A stretch of 62,520 nt of DNA from Eubacteriales bacterium (GTDB lineage: Bacteria > Bacillota > Clostridia > Oscillospirales > Oscillospiraceae). Position 1 is the first letter of the stretch, and each line of letters opens with the position of its first letter. Positions 23,898 through 32,694 of this stretch are shown one piece after another. The position numbers and the translations under genes are program-made. The DNA is taken from positions 1 through 62,520 of the forward strand of contig JAUMWI010000005.1 in assembly GCA_030529725.1 (NCBI GenBank). The letters run 5' to 3'. Below the pieces are notes generated by a model, which was not told where the DNA came from, made no database searches, and saw only the letters and a list, made by a program, of their open reading frames with translations.

Positions 23898-24665
23898 ATG
23901 GAACAGTCTTTTGCAAAAATATTGGCTGTCGCCGGCAAGGGCGGCGTCGGAAAGACGTCGGTTTCGGCGGCAATGGTGCGCCTTCTGGTCGAAGCGTATC
24001 CGGATAAGCGTATCCTCGCGATCGATGCGGACCCTGCCGTCGGACTTTCCACCGCGCTCGGCATTGAGGTGGGGGAAACGCTGGACGATATCCGCCGCGA
24101 GGTGGCAGACGAGGTCACAGACCGTCAGGGCGGCGGCGTGAGCGATATTCTTCAGAGTGTTAAGGGAAGACTCCTTGCCGCAATGGACAAGCGGGACGGT
24201 TACGATTTCTTTGCCATCGGCAGACCGGAGACAGCGGGCTGCTACTGCGCGGTCAATACCTACCTGCGTCAAGTCATTAGCCTGCTCATAGGGGAGTACG
24301 ACTATGTTGTGATCGACAGCGAAGCCGGCATTGAGCAGATCAACCGCCGGGTGCTTGAAAAGGTGACGCATCTTTTGCTGGTGTCTGATGCGAGCAGGAA
24401 GGGCATCGAGGTCATCAGAACGGTACGGCGCGTTGCAGACGAGCTGGTGATGTACGAAAGGTGCGGCGCGATCCTCAACCGCGTTCTTGACAAAGAGATG
24501 CTTGCCTCTGTTGATACGGGGAATATTCCCGTGCTTGCTGCCATTGGAGAGGATGCGGCGCAGACGGAATTTGACATTTTGGGAAAGACCGTCTTTGACC
24601 TGCCGGAGAGTGCCGGCGTGATCGAAGGAACCAGAAAGGCACTTACCGCGCTTGACATACTATGA
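23898..24665 (+). CDS. cooC: CooC-type P-loop ATPase for nickel insertion
   Basis: 255 residues. The deviant Walker A motif GKGGVGKT (13-20) and a MinD/NifH-like fold are visible, with DADPAVGLSTALG near 46 and VIDSEAGIEQINRR near 137. CooC-type ATPases dimerise and deliver Ni to carbon monoxide dehydrogenase. The typical CooC CxC metal motif is not obvious in this copy, so a general MinD-like ATPase remains possible. The next two genes, a His-rich protein and a CooT-like protein, support the nickel role. The start is the ATG at 23898 with SD GGAGG. The stop is 13 bp before the next gene. Confidence 0.85.
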   Translation: MEQSFAKILAVAGKGGVGKTSVSAAMVRLLVEAYPDKRILAIDADPAVGLSTALGIEVGETLDDIRREVADEVTDRQGGGVSDILQSVKGRLLAAMDKRDGYDFFAIGRPETAGCYCAVNTYLRQVISLLIGEYDYVVIDSEAGIEQINRRVLEKVTHLLLVSDASRKGIEVIRTVRRVADELVMYERCGAILNRVLDKEMLASVDTGNIPVLAAIGEDAAQTEFDILGKTVFDLPESAGVIEGTRKALTALDIL

Positions 24666-24678
24666 GGAGGATACCGAT

Positions 24679-24954
24679 ATGGAACACAATCATGAGCACA
24701 CGCATGAGTATACCCATAGCCATGAGCACACGCACGAACATAACCACCATCACGAACACGAAGCTTGCGGAAATGACCGCACCAAGGCACTGCTTGCTTA
24801 TATGATCGACCACAACGATCATCACGCGGAGGAGCTTGCCGGACTGCTCGAAAGCGTGGACGGTGCAGCGAAAAAGAAGCTGACCGAGGCCATTGGAAGC
24901 TTTGAGGTTGCAAATGTCCAGCTTCGTGAGGTGCTGGAGCTTCTGGAGGAATAA
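24679..24954 (+). CDS. His-rich nickel-binding protein (CooJ/HypB-tail-like)
   Basis: 91 residues. The first 27 contain 13 histidines in HxH/HxHxH patterns mixed with Glu and Thr, followed by a lone Cys and more His (DHNDHH near 49). The remaining half is two amphipathic helices (AIGSFEVANVQLREVLELLE). Such tracts store or shuttle Ni(II). Its position between cooC and cooT suggests a CooJ-like role, although CooJ carries its His tract at the C-terminus. The start is the ATG at 24679 with GAGGAGG; a start inside cooC's end is less likely. Confidence 0.75.
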   Translation: MEHNHEHTHEYTHSHEHTHEHNHHHEHEACGNDRTKALLAYMIDHNDHHAEELAGLLESVDGAAKKKLTEAIGSFEVANVQLREVLELLEE

Positions 24955-24956
24955 CC

Positions 24957-25148
24957 ATGTGTCTGTCGAATGTATATCAAAACGAAAAAACAAAAGAAAA
25001 TCTCCTCTGCTCCGATGTGACCACCATCGAAACGGATGGTAGCACCGTGACGCTTACGGACCTTTTCGGTCGCAAGCTGACGGTCGAGGGAACGCTCAAA
25101 CGTGCTGATCTGACCGGCGGCACGGTGATTTTAAACGTTGCGGAATAA
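24957..25148 (+). CDS. cooT: CooT-like small nickel-binding protein
   Basis: 63 residues starting Met-Cys. Cys2 is the nickel-site residue known for CooT, and the rest is a small beta-barrel pattern (VTTIETDGSTVTLTDLFG, then LKRADLTGGTVILNVAE). CooT takes part in nickel delivery to CODH. It begins 2 bp after the His-rich gene and ends before a bidirectional terminator. No CODH structural gene lies in this window, so the cluster probably serves one elsewhere. Confidence 0.82.
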   Translation: MCLSNVYQNEKTKENLLCSDVTTIETDGSTVTLTDLFGRKLTVEGTLKRADLTGGTVILNVAE

Positions 25149-25161
25149 TAGACAGCAAGTA

Positions 25162-25192
25162 AAAAAGCTGACCAATTCGGTCAGCTTTTTTC
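25162..25192. terminator. Bidirectional terminator between cooT and plsY
   Basis: An AAAAAAGCTGACC/GGTCAGCTTTTTT stem with a short loop. It serves the + strand coo genes and the minus-strand queH-plsY pair. Confidence 0.9.
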
Positions 25193-25193
25193 T

Positions 25194-25805
25194 TTACTTA
25201 TGTACGCGGTGATCGCCTCTGTTCGCACTGCGAAGTCCGATCTCTGTGCCGCGGCAGATGCGCACAAGATTGTCGCGGTGCCTGTAAACAATCACAAGTG
25301 AGGCGGTGCACAGAATCAGCGCGGCAAGTATATTCTGTGTTATGGCGCAGTAGATGGGCAGCGAAATCACTGTTGTCATCGTACCGAGCACGATGTAGTC
25401 CGTCACGAGCGTAATGACGGCAACGGCGAGCAACAGAACCAGCGCAAATTTCCAGTGCAGGGCAAGTGCCATGCCGAGATAAGATGCAAATCCCTTGCCG
25501 CCGCGGAACCTGAGATAGAACGGGAACATATGCCCAAACACGCAGGCAACACCCGCAACCACGCCGGCAAGCACCGTTTCGGGGAAAAGATACTTGGCAA
25601 GCAGCACCGCGGCAGCAGCCTTGCCGATGTCGTGCAGACCGACAAGAACGCCGGCCTTCCAACCCATGAGGATCATCGCATTCGAGGCGCCCGGGTTTCC
25701 GCTTCCGCCTGCGCGCAGGTCAACCCTCTTCAGCGCGGCAAGGTAGGTCGCCATATTGGATGTGCCGATGAGATAGCCGATGAGAATGATGATGAAATAG
25801 GTCAT
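25194..25805 (-). CDS. plsY: Acyl-phosphate:glycerol-3-phosphate acyltransferase PlsY
   Basis: 203 residues with five membrane helices and the three PlsY motifs: GGSGNPGASNAMI near 32-44 (acyltransferase motif), RFRGGKGFASYLG near 97, and VYRHRDNLVRI near 172. It makes lysophosphatidic acid from acyl phosphate in the first step of membrane lipid synthesis. It starts 3 bp after queH stops, on the same strand, so the two are co-transcribed. Confidence 0.93.
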   Translation of the reverse strand: MTYFIIILIGYLIGTSNMATYLAALKRVDLRAGGSGNPGASNAMILMGWKAGVLVGLHDIGKAAAAVLLAKYLFPETVLAGVVAGVACVFGHMFPFYLRFRGGKGFASYLGMALALHWKFALVLLLAVAVITLVTDYIVLGTMTTVISLPIYCAITQNILAALILCTASLVIVYRHRDNLVRICRGTEIGLRSANRGDHRVHK

Positions 25806-25808
25806 AAA

Positions 25809-26372
25809 CTATTCTCCGAATTTCAACTTGTCTTTCGCGATCTGCTTTGCATAGCGATCCTCTTCCGAGAAGATGCAGCCGCAATACTTCTGCATATAAA
25901 GGCCGAGCTCGCGTGCTTTGGCCTGTCCCTCCCGAAAGCCGGGACGGAAATCGCGGTACAGGAACTCCACACCGTACCGCTCTCCCATCTTTTCCCCCAC
26001 AGCCTTGAGAAGCTCGTGGTTCTGGTACGGGGAAATCAGAAGAGAGGAGGTGAACGCTTCAAAGCCGTGCTCACTTGCGTATTTTGCCGCTGTGCCGAGA
26101 CGAATGGTATAGCAGTGTGCGCAGCGGTGGTCGATGTCAGCGGAAACGGCCTTGACAAATTCACGCAGACCGTAGTCCTCCAACACCTTGACCGTTACGC
26201 CGATACTCTCACCGTAGGATAGGAGTGTGTCGCGGCGCATCTTGTATTCCTGATAGGGGTGAATGTTGGGGTTAAACCAGAGCGATGTCGGTTCGATCCC
26301 CTCGCTGCGCAAAGTGTCGATGCAGTACACCGAGCAGGGCGCGCAGCAGCTGTGCAGCAGGATCTTATCCAT
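25809..26372 (-). CDS. queH: Epoxyqueuosine reductase QueH
   Basis: 187 residues. An N-terminal LLHSCCAPCS (C9, C10, C13) and later CAHCYTIRL and CGCIFS supply the cysteines that bind the Fe-S cluster and metal. QueH is the cobalamin-independent enzyme that reduces epoxyqueuosine to queuosine in tRNA, the last step of this wobble-base modification. It is the first gene of a queH-plsY pair and divergent from the methyltransferase gene. Confidence 0.92.
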   Translation of the reverse strand: MDKILLHSCCAPCSVYCIDTLRSEGIEPTSLWFNPNIHPYQEYKMRRDTLLSYGESIGVTVKVLEDYGLREFVKAVSADIDHRCAHCYTIRLGTAAKYASEHGFEAFTSSLLISPYQNHELLKAVGEKMGERYGVEFLYRDFRPGFREGQAKARELGLYMQKYCGCIFSEEDRYAKQIAKDKLKFGE

Positions 26373-26446
26373 GGACTTCTCCTCAGTGCGTTCTTTTTAC
26401 TCAGTTTAGCACAGTTTTTCTGCACTGACAACCGCAACTTTTTGGA

Positions 26447-26476
26447 TTGACTACAGAGGTGTCTTTGGGGTATAAT
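26447..26476 (+). promoter_or_regulatory. Promoter of the methyltransferase-ecf gene run
   Basis: TTGACT (26447-26452), an 18-bp spacer, TATAAT (26471-26476), followed by about 80 nt of leader before the ATG at 26563. Confidence 0.75.
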
Positions 26477-26562
26477 ACATTGATTTATTATGTAGTATTG
26501 CGCCCTTCGCATAGAAAACGGCGCTGACGGGCGGCAAAAGCCGCTATACAGGAGGATACGAT

Positions 26563-27426
26563 ATGTGGATTGCGGACGGCTGGAACGATTACGAATTGCT
26601 TGACTGCGGCAACGGCGAAAAGCTGGAACGATGGGACAAGCAGATTTTGGTGCGCCCTGACCCACAGGCAATTTGGGAAACGCCGCACGAAAACCGCGGA
26701 TGGAAGAGTGCGCAGGGACGCTACTATCGCTCGTCCTCCGGCGGCGGTCACTGGGACAAGGACAAACTGCCGGAATCCTGGCAGGTAAAATACAGAGACC
26801 TTACCTTCCAGGTCAAGCCCATGAATTTTAAGCACACCGGCCTGTTCCCCGAGCAGGCAGTCAACTGGGACTTTGCCCGGGAAAAGATCGAACAGGCGGG
26901 CCGTCCCATCAGGGTGCTGAATCTCTTTGCCTATACCGGCGGTGCAACGGTTGCGTGTGCCGCCTCGGGCGCACAGGTGTGTCACTGCGATGCGGCGAAG
27001 GGTATGGTCAGCTGGGCAAAGGAAAACGCGCGCGTGAGCGGCCTTTCCGATGCTCCGATCCGCTGGATCATTGACGACTGTGCCAAGTTCGTTGAGCGTG
27101 AGATCCGCCGCGGCAAGACATATGACGCCATTATCATGGATCCGCCGAGCTACGGCCGCGGTCCGGGCGGCGAAGTATGGAAACTGGAGGATAATCTGTT
27201 TCCGTTTGTCAAGCTCTGCACGCAGGTGCTTTCCGACAAGCCGTTATTTGTCATCATCAATTCTTATACGACCGGACTTGCCCCCTCCGTGCTTGGCTAT
27301 ATGCTCAGTGTTCTGGTCAAGGAGAAATTCGGCGGCAAGGTGACGTGGGATGAGCTTGGCCTTCCTGTGACGGAGACCGGCCTTGCTCTGCCCTGCGGCG
27401 CAACGGGCCGCTGGTGCAGCGAATAA
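26563..27426 (+). CDS. Class I SAM-dependent RNA methyltransferase (RlmI/RlmL C-terminal-like)
   Basis: 287 residues. The SAM-binding motif is VLNLFAYTGGATVACA near 126, and IIMDPPSYGRGPGGE near 197 is the catalytic DPPSxG motif of rRNA m5C/m7G-type methyltransferases. The N-terminal region (to about 110) is not a PUA domain as in RlmI but a short RlmL-like lead-in. The target is probably 23S rRNA, but this is inferred. It opens a run of closely spaced + strand genes, 31 bp before ecfA1. Confidence 0.85.
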   Translation: MWIADGWNDYELLDCGNGEKLERWDKQILVRPDPQAIWETPHENRGWKSAQGRYYRSSSGGGHWDKDKLPESWQVKYRDLTFQVKPMNFKHTGLFPEQAVNWDFAREKIEQAGRPIRVLNLFAYTGGATVACAASGAQVCHCDAAKGMVSWAKENARVSGLSDAPIRWIIDDCAKFVEREIRRGKTYDAIIMDPPSYGRGPGGEVWKLEDNLFPFVKLCTQVLSDKPLFVIINSYTTGLAPSVLGYMLSVLVKEKFGGKVTWDELGLPVTETGLALPCGATGRWCSE

Positions 27427-27457
27427 ATAGAGCGGTACAGACCGCAAAGGATATATT

Positions 27458-28300
27458 ATGTCAACTATGATTGAAACGAAAAACCTGACGTTTTCCTATC
27501 CGGCCGCAGAGGGCGAGCGTGGCACACTTGCGCTTGACGGCGTGAGCCTTTCTATTGAGGAAGGCAGTTTTGTCGTGATCCTCGGTCACAACGGGAGCGG
27601 AAAGTCCACACTTGCCAAGACATTCAACGCGGTGCTTCTGCCGTCCGGCGGAACGGTGTATGTGGACGGGATGGATACGACCGATGAGGAGATTCTGCTT
27701 GAGATCCGCCGCCGTGTAGGTATGGTGTTCCAAAATCCGGACAACCAGATCGTGGCGAATGTTGTGGAAGAGGATGTTGCGTTTGCACCGGAGAATCTCG
27801 GCGTGCCGAGTGAAGAGATCCGTCTGCGCGTCGATCAGGCGCTTGCTGCCGTCGGGATGGAGAAGTTCGTGCAGCACGCGCCGCACCTGCTCTCCGGCGG
27901 ACAGAAGCAGCGCATCGCCATTGCGGGCGTGCTTGCGATGAAGCCGAAGTGCATCGTACTCGACGAGGCGACTGCGATGCTTGATCCCATCGGACGCAGC
28001 GAGGTGCTCTCCACGGTCGAGCGTCTGCACGAGCAGGACGGTATCACCGTCGTGCTCATCACGCATCACATGAATGAAGCGGAGCATGCGGACCGCGTGA
28101 TCGTTATGAACAACGGTCATCTGACAATGGACGGTACGCCGCGTGAGGTGTTCTCGCGCAAGGCGGAGCTCGAGCAGATCGGGCTGACCGTGCCGGACAC
28201 GGTGACACTTCTTCATTCACTGCGGCAGAGCGGTATGGAGGTACCGCTCGATGCCGTTACGGTGGAGGAATGTGCCGCCGCGATCATGAAAAATTTTTGA
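27458..28300 (+). CDS. ecfA1: ECF transporter ATPase EcfA1
   Basis: 280 residues. Walker A GHNGSGKST (43-51), Q-loop VFQNPDNQIV, signature LSGGQKQR (about 145-152), and Walker B CIVLDEATAMLDP. This is one of the two ATPases of the energy-coupling-factor module for vitamin and metal uptake at the membrane. It is followed 17 bp later by ecfA2, then ecfT. Confidence 0.95.
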   Translation: MSTMIETKNLTFSYPAAEGERGTLALDGVSLSIEEGSFVVILGHNGSGKSTLAKTFNAVLLPSGGTVYVDGMDTTDEEILLEIRRRVGMVFQNPDNQIVANVVEEDVAFAPENLGVPSEEIRLRVDQALAAVGMEKFVQHAPHLLSGGQKQRIAIAGVLAMKPKCIVLDEATAMLDPIGRSEVLSTVERLHEQDGITVVLITHHMNEAEHADRVIVMNNGHLTMDGTPREVFSRKAELEQIGLTVPDTVTLLHSLRQSGMEVPLDAVTVEECAAAIMKNF

Positions 28301-28317
28301 TATAAGGGGACCGCACC

Positions 28318-29187
28318 TTGGAAGAGATTATTCGCGTTGAAAACTTAACACACACCTATGGTGAGGGGACTCCGTTTCGCCGCAGTGCCGTGGAGGATAT
28401 GTCGCTGTCCGTCTACCGCGGCGAGTTTCTGGGCATTATCGGACATACCGGCAGCGGTAAATCAACGATGATCCAGCATCTCAACGGCTTGCTCAAGCCG
28501 ACAGAAGGGCACATCTATCTGGACGGAAAGGATATCTGGGAGGAACCGAAAAAGATCCGTGACGTGCGGTTCCGTGTGGGGCTTGTGTTCCAGTATCCGG
28601 AGTACCAGCTGTTTGAGGATACCGTCTATCGCGATATTGCATTCGGCCCGACCAACATGGGCTTGGAGAAAGACGAAGTGGACAGGCGCGTCCGCGCTGC
28701 CGTCCGCTTTGCGGGACTGAGCGAGGAGGTTTTGGACAAATCTCCGTTCGCGCTTTCCGGCGGTCAGAAACGCCGTGTCGCCATTGCGGGCGTCATCGCC
28801 ATGGAGCCGGAGGTGCTCGTGCTCGATGAGCCGACCGCCGGCCTCGATCCGAAGGGCAGAAGGGAACTTCTTGCCAACATTCAGATGTATCACAAGGAGC
28901 GTGGAACGACCATCGTACTGGTCAGCCACTCCATGGAAGAGATCGCTCAGAACGCAGACCGCATTGTCGTTCTCTCCGATGCCCATGTATTGATGAGCGG
29001 CACGCCGCGTGAGGTGTTTTCCCACGGGGACGAGCTGCTTCGTGCCGGTCTCGATGTGCCGCAGATCACGCGCGTTGCCATGGCGCTGAAGGAGCAGGGC
29101 CTTGCCATTGATCCGGCTGTCTACACAGTGGAGGAGCTCAGCCGTGCCATCCTTTCACTCGGGAAGGGAGGCGCTGTATCATGCTGA
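28318..29187 (+). CDS. ecfA2: ECF transporter ATPase EcfA2
   Basis: 289 residues. Walker A GHTGSGKST (41-49), Q-loop VFQYPEYQLF, signature LSGGQKRR (about 142-149), and Walker B VLVLDEPTAGLDP. It pairs with EcfA1. It starts at a TTG (28318) behind AAGGGG, and the alignment with EcfA1's start supports this. Its stop overlaps the ecfT start by 7 nt (ATGCTGA), so the two are translationally coupled. Confidence 0.95.
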   Translation: MEEIIRVENLTHTYGEGTPFRRSAVEDMSLSVYRGEFLGIIGHTGSGKSTMIQHLNGLLKPTEGHIYLDGKDIWEEPKKIRDVRFRVGLVFQYPEYQLFEDTVYRDIAFGPTNMGLEKDEVDRRVRAAVRFAGLSEEVLDKSPFALSGGQKRRVAIAGVIAMEPEVLVLDEPTAGLDPKGRRELLANIQMYHKERGTTIVLVSHSMEEIAQNADRIVVLSDAHVLMSGTPREVFSHGDELLRAGLDVPQITRVAMALKEQGLAIDPAVYTVEELSRAILSLGKGGAVSC

Positions 29188-29972
29188 AGGATATTACGCT
29201 CGGTCAGTATTTCCCCGGCAATACGCTGGCACATCGCCTTGACCCACGCACGAAGCTGATGATCACGATCCTCTATATCGTGGCGCTGTTTTCGGCGCAC
29301 TCAATTTATGCTTATGTCGCTTTGATCGTGACACTGCTCATATCCGTCAAGGTCTCCGGGGTGGGGGCGAAGGCGCTGCTGCGCGGACTGAAGCCGGTGC
29401 TGTTCATCATCGCTTTTACGGCAATTTTGAATCTATTCTATACCCCCGGCACGGAACTGGTGCATTTTTGGATCTTCCGCATTACAAAGGAGGGTGTACG
29501 CACTGCCGTGACGATGATGGCGCGTATTACGCTGCTCATCATGGGAACGTTCCTCCTGACCTACACGACCTCACCGATTCATCTTACCGACGGATTGGAG
29601 AGCCTATTAAGTCCGCTCAAGAGGCTCAAGCTTCCTGTGCATGAGCTTGCAATGATGATGTCCATTGCGCTGCGCTTTATTCCCACGCTCATCGAGGAGA
29701 CGGATAAGATCATGTCCGCGCAGAAGGCGCGCGGCGCCGATTTTGAAAGCGGCAGCATTTTCCAGCGTGCCAAGGCACTGATTCCGCTGCTGGTGCCTCT
29801 GTTTGTCAGTGCATTCCGCCGTGCCGATGAGCTGGCGACCGCGATGGAATGCCGTTGCTACCACGGCGGCGAGGGGCGTACCAAGCTCCACGTCCTCCGC
29901 TATGCGGCAAAGGACTACGCGGTGCTCGCGTTCTATCTTATGCTGGCGGTGGGTATCATCATTTTTGACTAA
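29181..29972 (+). CDS. ecfT: ECF transporter transmembrane subunit EcfT
   Basis: 263 residues with about five membrane helices. Near the C-terminal cytoplasmic part are the coupling motifs KARGADFESG (about 182) and ECRCYHGGEGR (about 229), the A-R-G type signatures that contact EcfA1/A2. No substrate-binding S subunit is encoded nearby, so the module is group II and is shared by S components elsewhere in the genome. It is 23 bp from truA. Confidence 0.93.
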   Translation: MLKDITLGQYFPGNTLAHRLDPRTKLMITILYIVALFSAHSIYAYVALIVTLLISVKVSGVGAKALLRGLKPVLFIIAFTAILNLFYTPGTELVHFWIFRITKEGVRTAVTMMARITLLIMGTFLLTYTTSPIHLTDGLESLLSPLKRLKLPVHELAMMMSIALRFIPTLIEETDKIMSAQKARGADFESGSIFQRAKALIPLLVPLFVSAFRRADELATAMECRCYHGGEGRTKLHVLRYAAKDYAVLAFYLMLAVGIIIFD

Positions 29973-29995
29973 AGTTCAGAAAAAGGACACCAATT

Positions 29996-30763
29996 ATGCG
30001 AAATATCGCCTTAAAATTGATGTATAACGGTTCGGCATATCACGGCTGGCAGGTGCAGAAAAATGCCGTCACCGTATGTGAGACCATGGAGCGTGCGCTC
30101 TCTATGGTCTGCGGTGAGCCGATCAAGCTGGTCGGCTGCGGTAGGACAGATGCAGGCGTCCATGCCGAATACTATATCGCCAATTTTCGCACGAATTCCC
30201 GTATTCCTGTTGACCGTCTGCCGTTTGCCGTCAACACGCACACGCCGGAAGATATTGTCGTGCGTGAGGCGCTGGAGGTGGCGGACGATTTTAACGCGAT
30301 CCTCTCCTGCCGGAAGAAGGAATACACCTATCGCATTTACAACTCACGCATCAAGAACCCGTTTTATGTTAACCGCGCATATTTTTACCCCAAGCATCTT
30401 GATGAAGAGCTAATGGATCGCGCAGCGCGTGCATTTGAGGGAACGCACGATTTTCGCGCGGTCCGCTCTGTCGGGACGGAGACGAAGACCACAGTGCGCA
30501 CGATCTACTACTGCCGCGTGACGAGAAACGGCGAGCTTCTGGAGCTTAAGGTCTGCGCAAACGGTTTTTTGTATAACATGGTACGGGCAATTACCGGAAC
30601 GGTTTTGTACGCAGCGGAAGGGAAGCTCACACCCGAAGATATTCCGAAGATTCTGGAGTCGGGTGACCGCACGCTTGCCGGTCCCACGGTACCGCCCGGC
30701 GGCCTGTATATGACAAAAGTCTGGTATGAGGATGAACGACTCAATGCGGAAACGGAAATCTGA
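29996..30763 (+). CDS. truA: tRNA pseudouridine(38-40) synthase TruA
   Basis: 255 residues. The catalytic Asp is D52 in GCGRTDAGVH (47-56). Other family motifs are YHGWQVQKN and NGFLYNMVRAI. It converts uridines at 38-40 of the tRNA anticodon arm. The ecfA1-ecfA2-ecfT-truA order is the classic Firmicutes one, here without the neighbouring ribosomal genes. Its end overlaps the start of the next gene. Confidence 0.95.
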   Translation: MRNIALKLMYNGSAYHGWQVQKNAVTVCETMERALSMVCGEPIKLVGCGRTDAGVHAEYYIANFRTNSRIPVDRLPFAVNTHTPEDIVVREALEVADDFNAILSCRKKEYTYRIYNSRIKNPFYVNRAYFYPKHLDEELMDRAARAFEGTHDFRAVRSVGTETKTTVRTIYYCRVTRNGELLELKVCANGFLYNMVRAITGTVLYAAEGKLTPEDIPKILESGDRTLAGPTVPPGGLYMTKVWYEDERLNAETEI

Positions 30764-31943
30764 CAATTTATCGCGTGACGATTTTCAGCGTGAGCAGGCG
30801 CCCCCCCGCCGGCACGGATCCCTGCGCCGTGCGGGAAAGCTCATCGTGGTGCTTGCGCTGGTGCTTGCCGTTGTTCTCGTCGCGGCCTATCGGGACTTGA
30901 GCAGCTTTGACAGTGTGCGCAGACTCTTTTCCTACAACAAGGTCACGCAGGACGAACAGGGCAAGGCAGAGCTATACAGCTTTGACAATGACCGCACGAA
31001 TGTATATGCCATGCTGGGCGAGCGGCTGATTGTGGCATCTACGACCGGCGTTTCGGTTTTGGCAAACGACGGTACGCAGGTATACGCACAAAGCGTGCAT
31101 ATGACGCACCCTGCCGTTATCGTCGGCAGGCAGACGGCACTTGCCTATGACATCGGCGGACAGACGGCGATTCTCCTCGGGGAAAAGGGGTTGATCCGCG
31201 ATTGCGGAGACATCAGTGATGCGGGAATTCTTTCTGCGTCACTCAATTCCTCGGACTATCTGACACTGACAACGGAAAAGAGCGGTTATAAGTCGGTGGT
31301 TTCGGCGTATGATCCCTCGGGAAACGCCATTTTTGCGTTCAACTCGTCCGACCACTATGTGATCGATGCCTGCGTTTTGCGCGACTGCAAGCATCTTGCG
31401 GCGGTGACGCTTGGCGAGGCAGACGGAGCGTTTGCCAGTACACTCAATTTTTATTCACTCTCAAGTGAAACGGCGGAGTCCAAAAACATTCTCAACGGCT
31501 CTCTGGTGCTCTCACTCGGAAGAGTCGGCGGAAAGCTCGCAACGATCGCAGATGACCGATTCACTGTGTTCGGCGCGGACGGATCGCTCTGCGGCAGCTA
31601 TCGCTATGACTATCCGTATCTGCGCGCACACAGCACGGGGGGAACGGACTTTGTGACGCTGCTGCTCAGCCGTTATAAAAGCGGCAGCACACTCAAGCTG
31701 GTCACAGTGTCCGCCAATGGGGAAAAGAACGGTGAGACCGATATCAGCAAGGAGGTCCTCGGGATCTCGGCGGCAGGCAAATATGTTGCCGTGCTGTGCA
31801 GTGACAGCCTGACGATCTACACTTCGGATCTGAATGAATATGCGACGCTGAGCAATACGGCGTACGCCAGATCCGTCATCATGCGCGAGGACGGCACAGC
31901 ACTGCTGCTGGGTGCTTCAAGCGCGTGGCTATTTATTCCGTAA
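30744..31943 (+). CDS. DUF5711 family membrane-anchored protein
   Basis: About 399 residues. A basic N-terminus and one membrane anchor (AGKLIVVLALVLAVVLVAAY, about 32-51) are followed by an outer domain of repeated beta strands of the propeller kind. This matches the DUF5711 family of Clostridia; function is unknown. Starts at 30726, 30732 or 30744 are possible. The last was chosen because GAGGA lies about 11 nt upstream. All overlap the end of truA by 20-38 bp. It sits before cvpA in the same run. Confidence 0.75.
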   Translation: MRKRKSDNLSRDDFQREQAPPRRHGSLRRAGKLIVVLALVLAVVLVAAYRDLSSFDSVRRLFSYNKVTQDEQGKAELYSFDNDRTNVYAMLGERLIVASTTGVSVLANDGTQVYAQSVHMTHPAVIVGRQTALAYDIGGQTAILLGEKGLIRDCGDISDAGILSASLNSSDYLTLTTEKSGYKSVVSAYDPSGNAIFAFNSSDHYVIDACVLRDCKHLAAVTLGEADGAFASTLNFYSLSSETAESKNILNGSLVLSLGRVGGKLATIADDRFTVFGADGSLCGSYRYDYPYLRAHSTGGTDFVTLLLSRYKSGSTLKLVTVSANGEKNGETDISKEVLGISAAGKYVAVLCSDSLTIYTSDLNEYATLSNTAYARSVIMREDGTALLLGASSAWLFIP

Positions 31944-31980
31944 ATGACAGCATTTTTCACTTGAAAGAGAGGAGAAAGAC

Positions 31981-32691
31981 ATGAATAATGGACTTATCAT
32001 TGACGGCATGTTTGTCTTGATCCTGCTCGTGAGCTTTCTTATCGGGGCAAAACGCGGCCTGTTCAAGAGCTTGATGGGGCTTGTCGTGGTGATCGCGGCA
32101 ATCCTTGGGGCGGCAATAATCGCCGGAAAGTTTACAGAGCCGGTGACGGAATTTGTGCTGCCCAGGGTTGAGGAGAAGGTGTCCTCATGGCTCGGTGTGC
32201 CGGAAAATCTGACGATGCAGGATTTTGCTGCCGGCAGCACTTCTTCAGACAGCTCGGTGAATCCAATAATGAGCGGGTGGTTTGAAAAGCTGGAACGGTG
32301 GGAAGGCGGCGACCGCTTTTTCGGACATATCGGGGAGAGTGCGGCAAATGCCGCGCAGACAGCGGTTCGTTCCCTGGTGGAGAGTGCTGTTCATGCGGTG
32401 CTGCTGTTGCTCAGCTTTGTGCTTTTGCTGATTTTGCTTAAGCTGCTGACAAGACTGATGGATCATGTTTTTGACCTTCCCGGACTCCATGCGCTCAATA
32501 CGCTTGGGGGTGGCGTCTTCGGATTGCTTGAAGCGGTGGTTTTGATCTATCTTGTTCTGTGGCTTACGCCGAAGCTCGGCATCACGTTTTTCCGTGATCA
32601 TGCAGACACTACATACCTTTTGAAATTTTTTATGACACATACCCCTTTTACAGTCATTTCGATGATTGCATCCCTGAATGGAGGAAACTAA
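31981..32691 (+). CDS. CvpA family membrane protein
   Basis: 236 residues with four predicted membrane helices: two near the N-terminus (GMFVLILLVSFLIGAKRGLF and the GLVVVIAAILGAAIIAG helix) and two late (VLLLLSFVLLLILLKLL and FGLLEAVVLIYLVLWL). The G-x-KRGL turn after the first helix is typical of CvpA. A soluble segment of about 80 residues lies between the halves. The family is linked to colicin V production in E. coli and to envelope homeostasis elsewhere. It is 3 bp before the Clp ATPase gene. Confidence 0.85.
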   Translation: MNNGLIIDGMFVLILLVSFLIGAKRGLFKSLMGLVVVIAAILGAAIIAGKFTEPVTEFVLPRVEEKVSSWLGVPENLTMQDFAAGSTSSDSSVNPIMSGWFEKLERWEGGDRFFGHIGESAANAAQTAVRSLVESAVHAVLLLLSFVLLLILLKLLTRLMDHVFDLPGLHALNTLGGGVFGLLEAVVLIYLVLWLTPKLGITFFRDHADTTYLLKFFMTHTPFTVISMIASLNGGN

Positions 32692-32694
32692 CGA

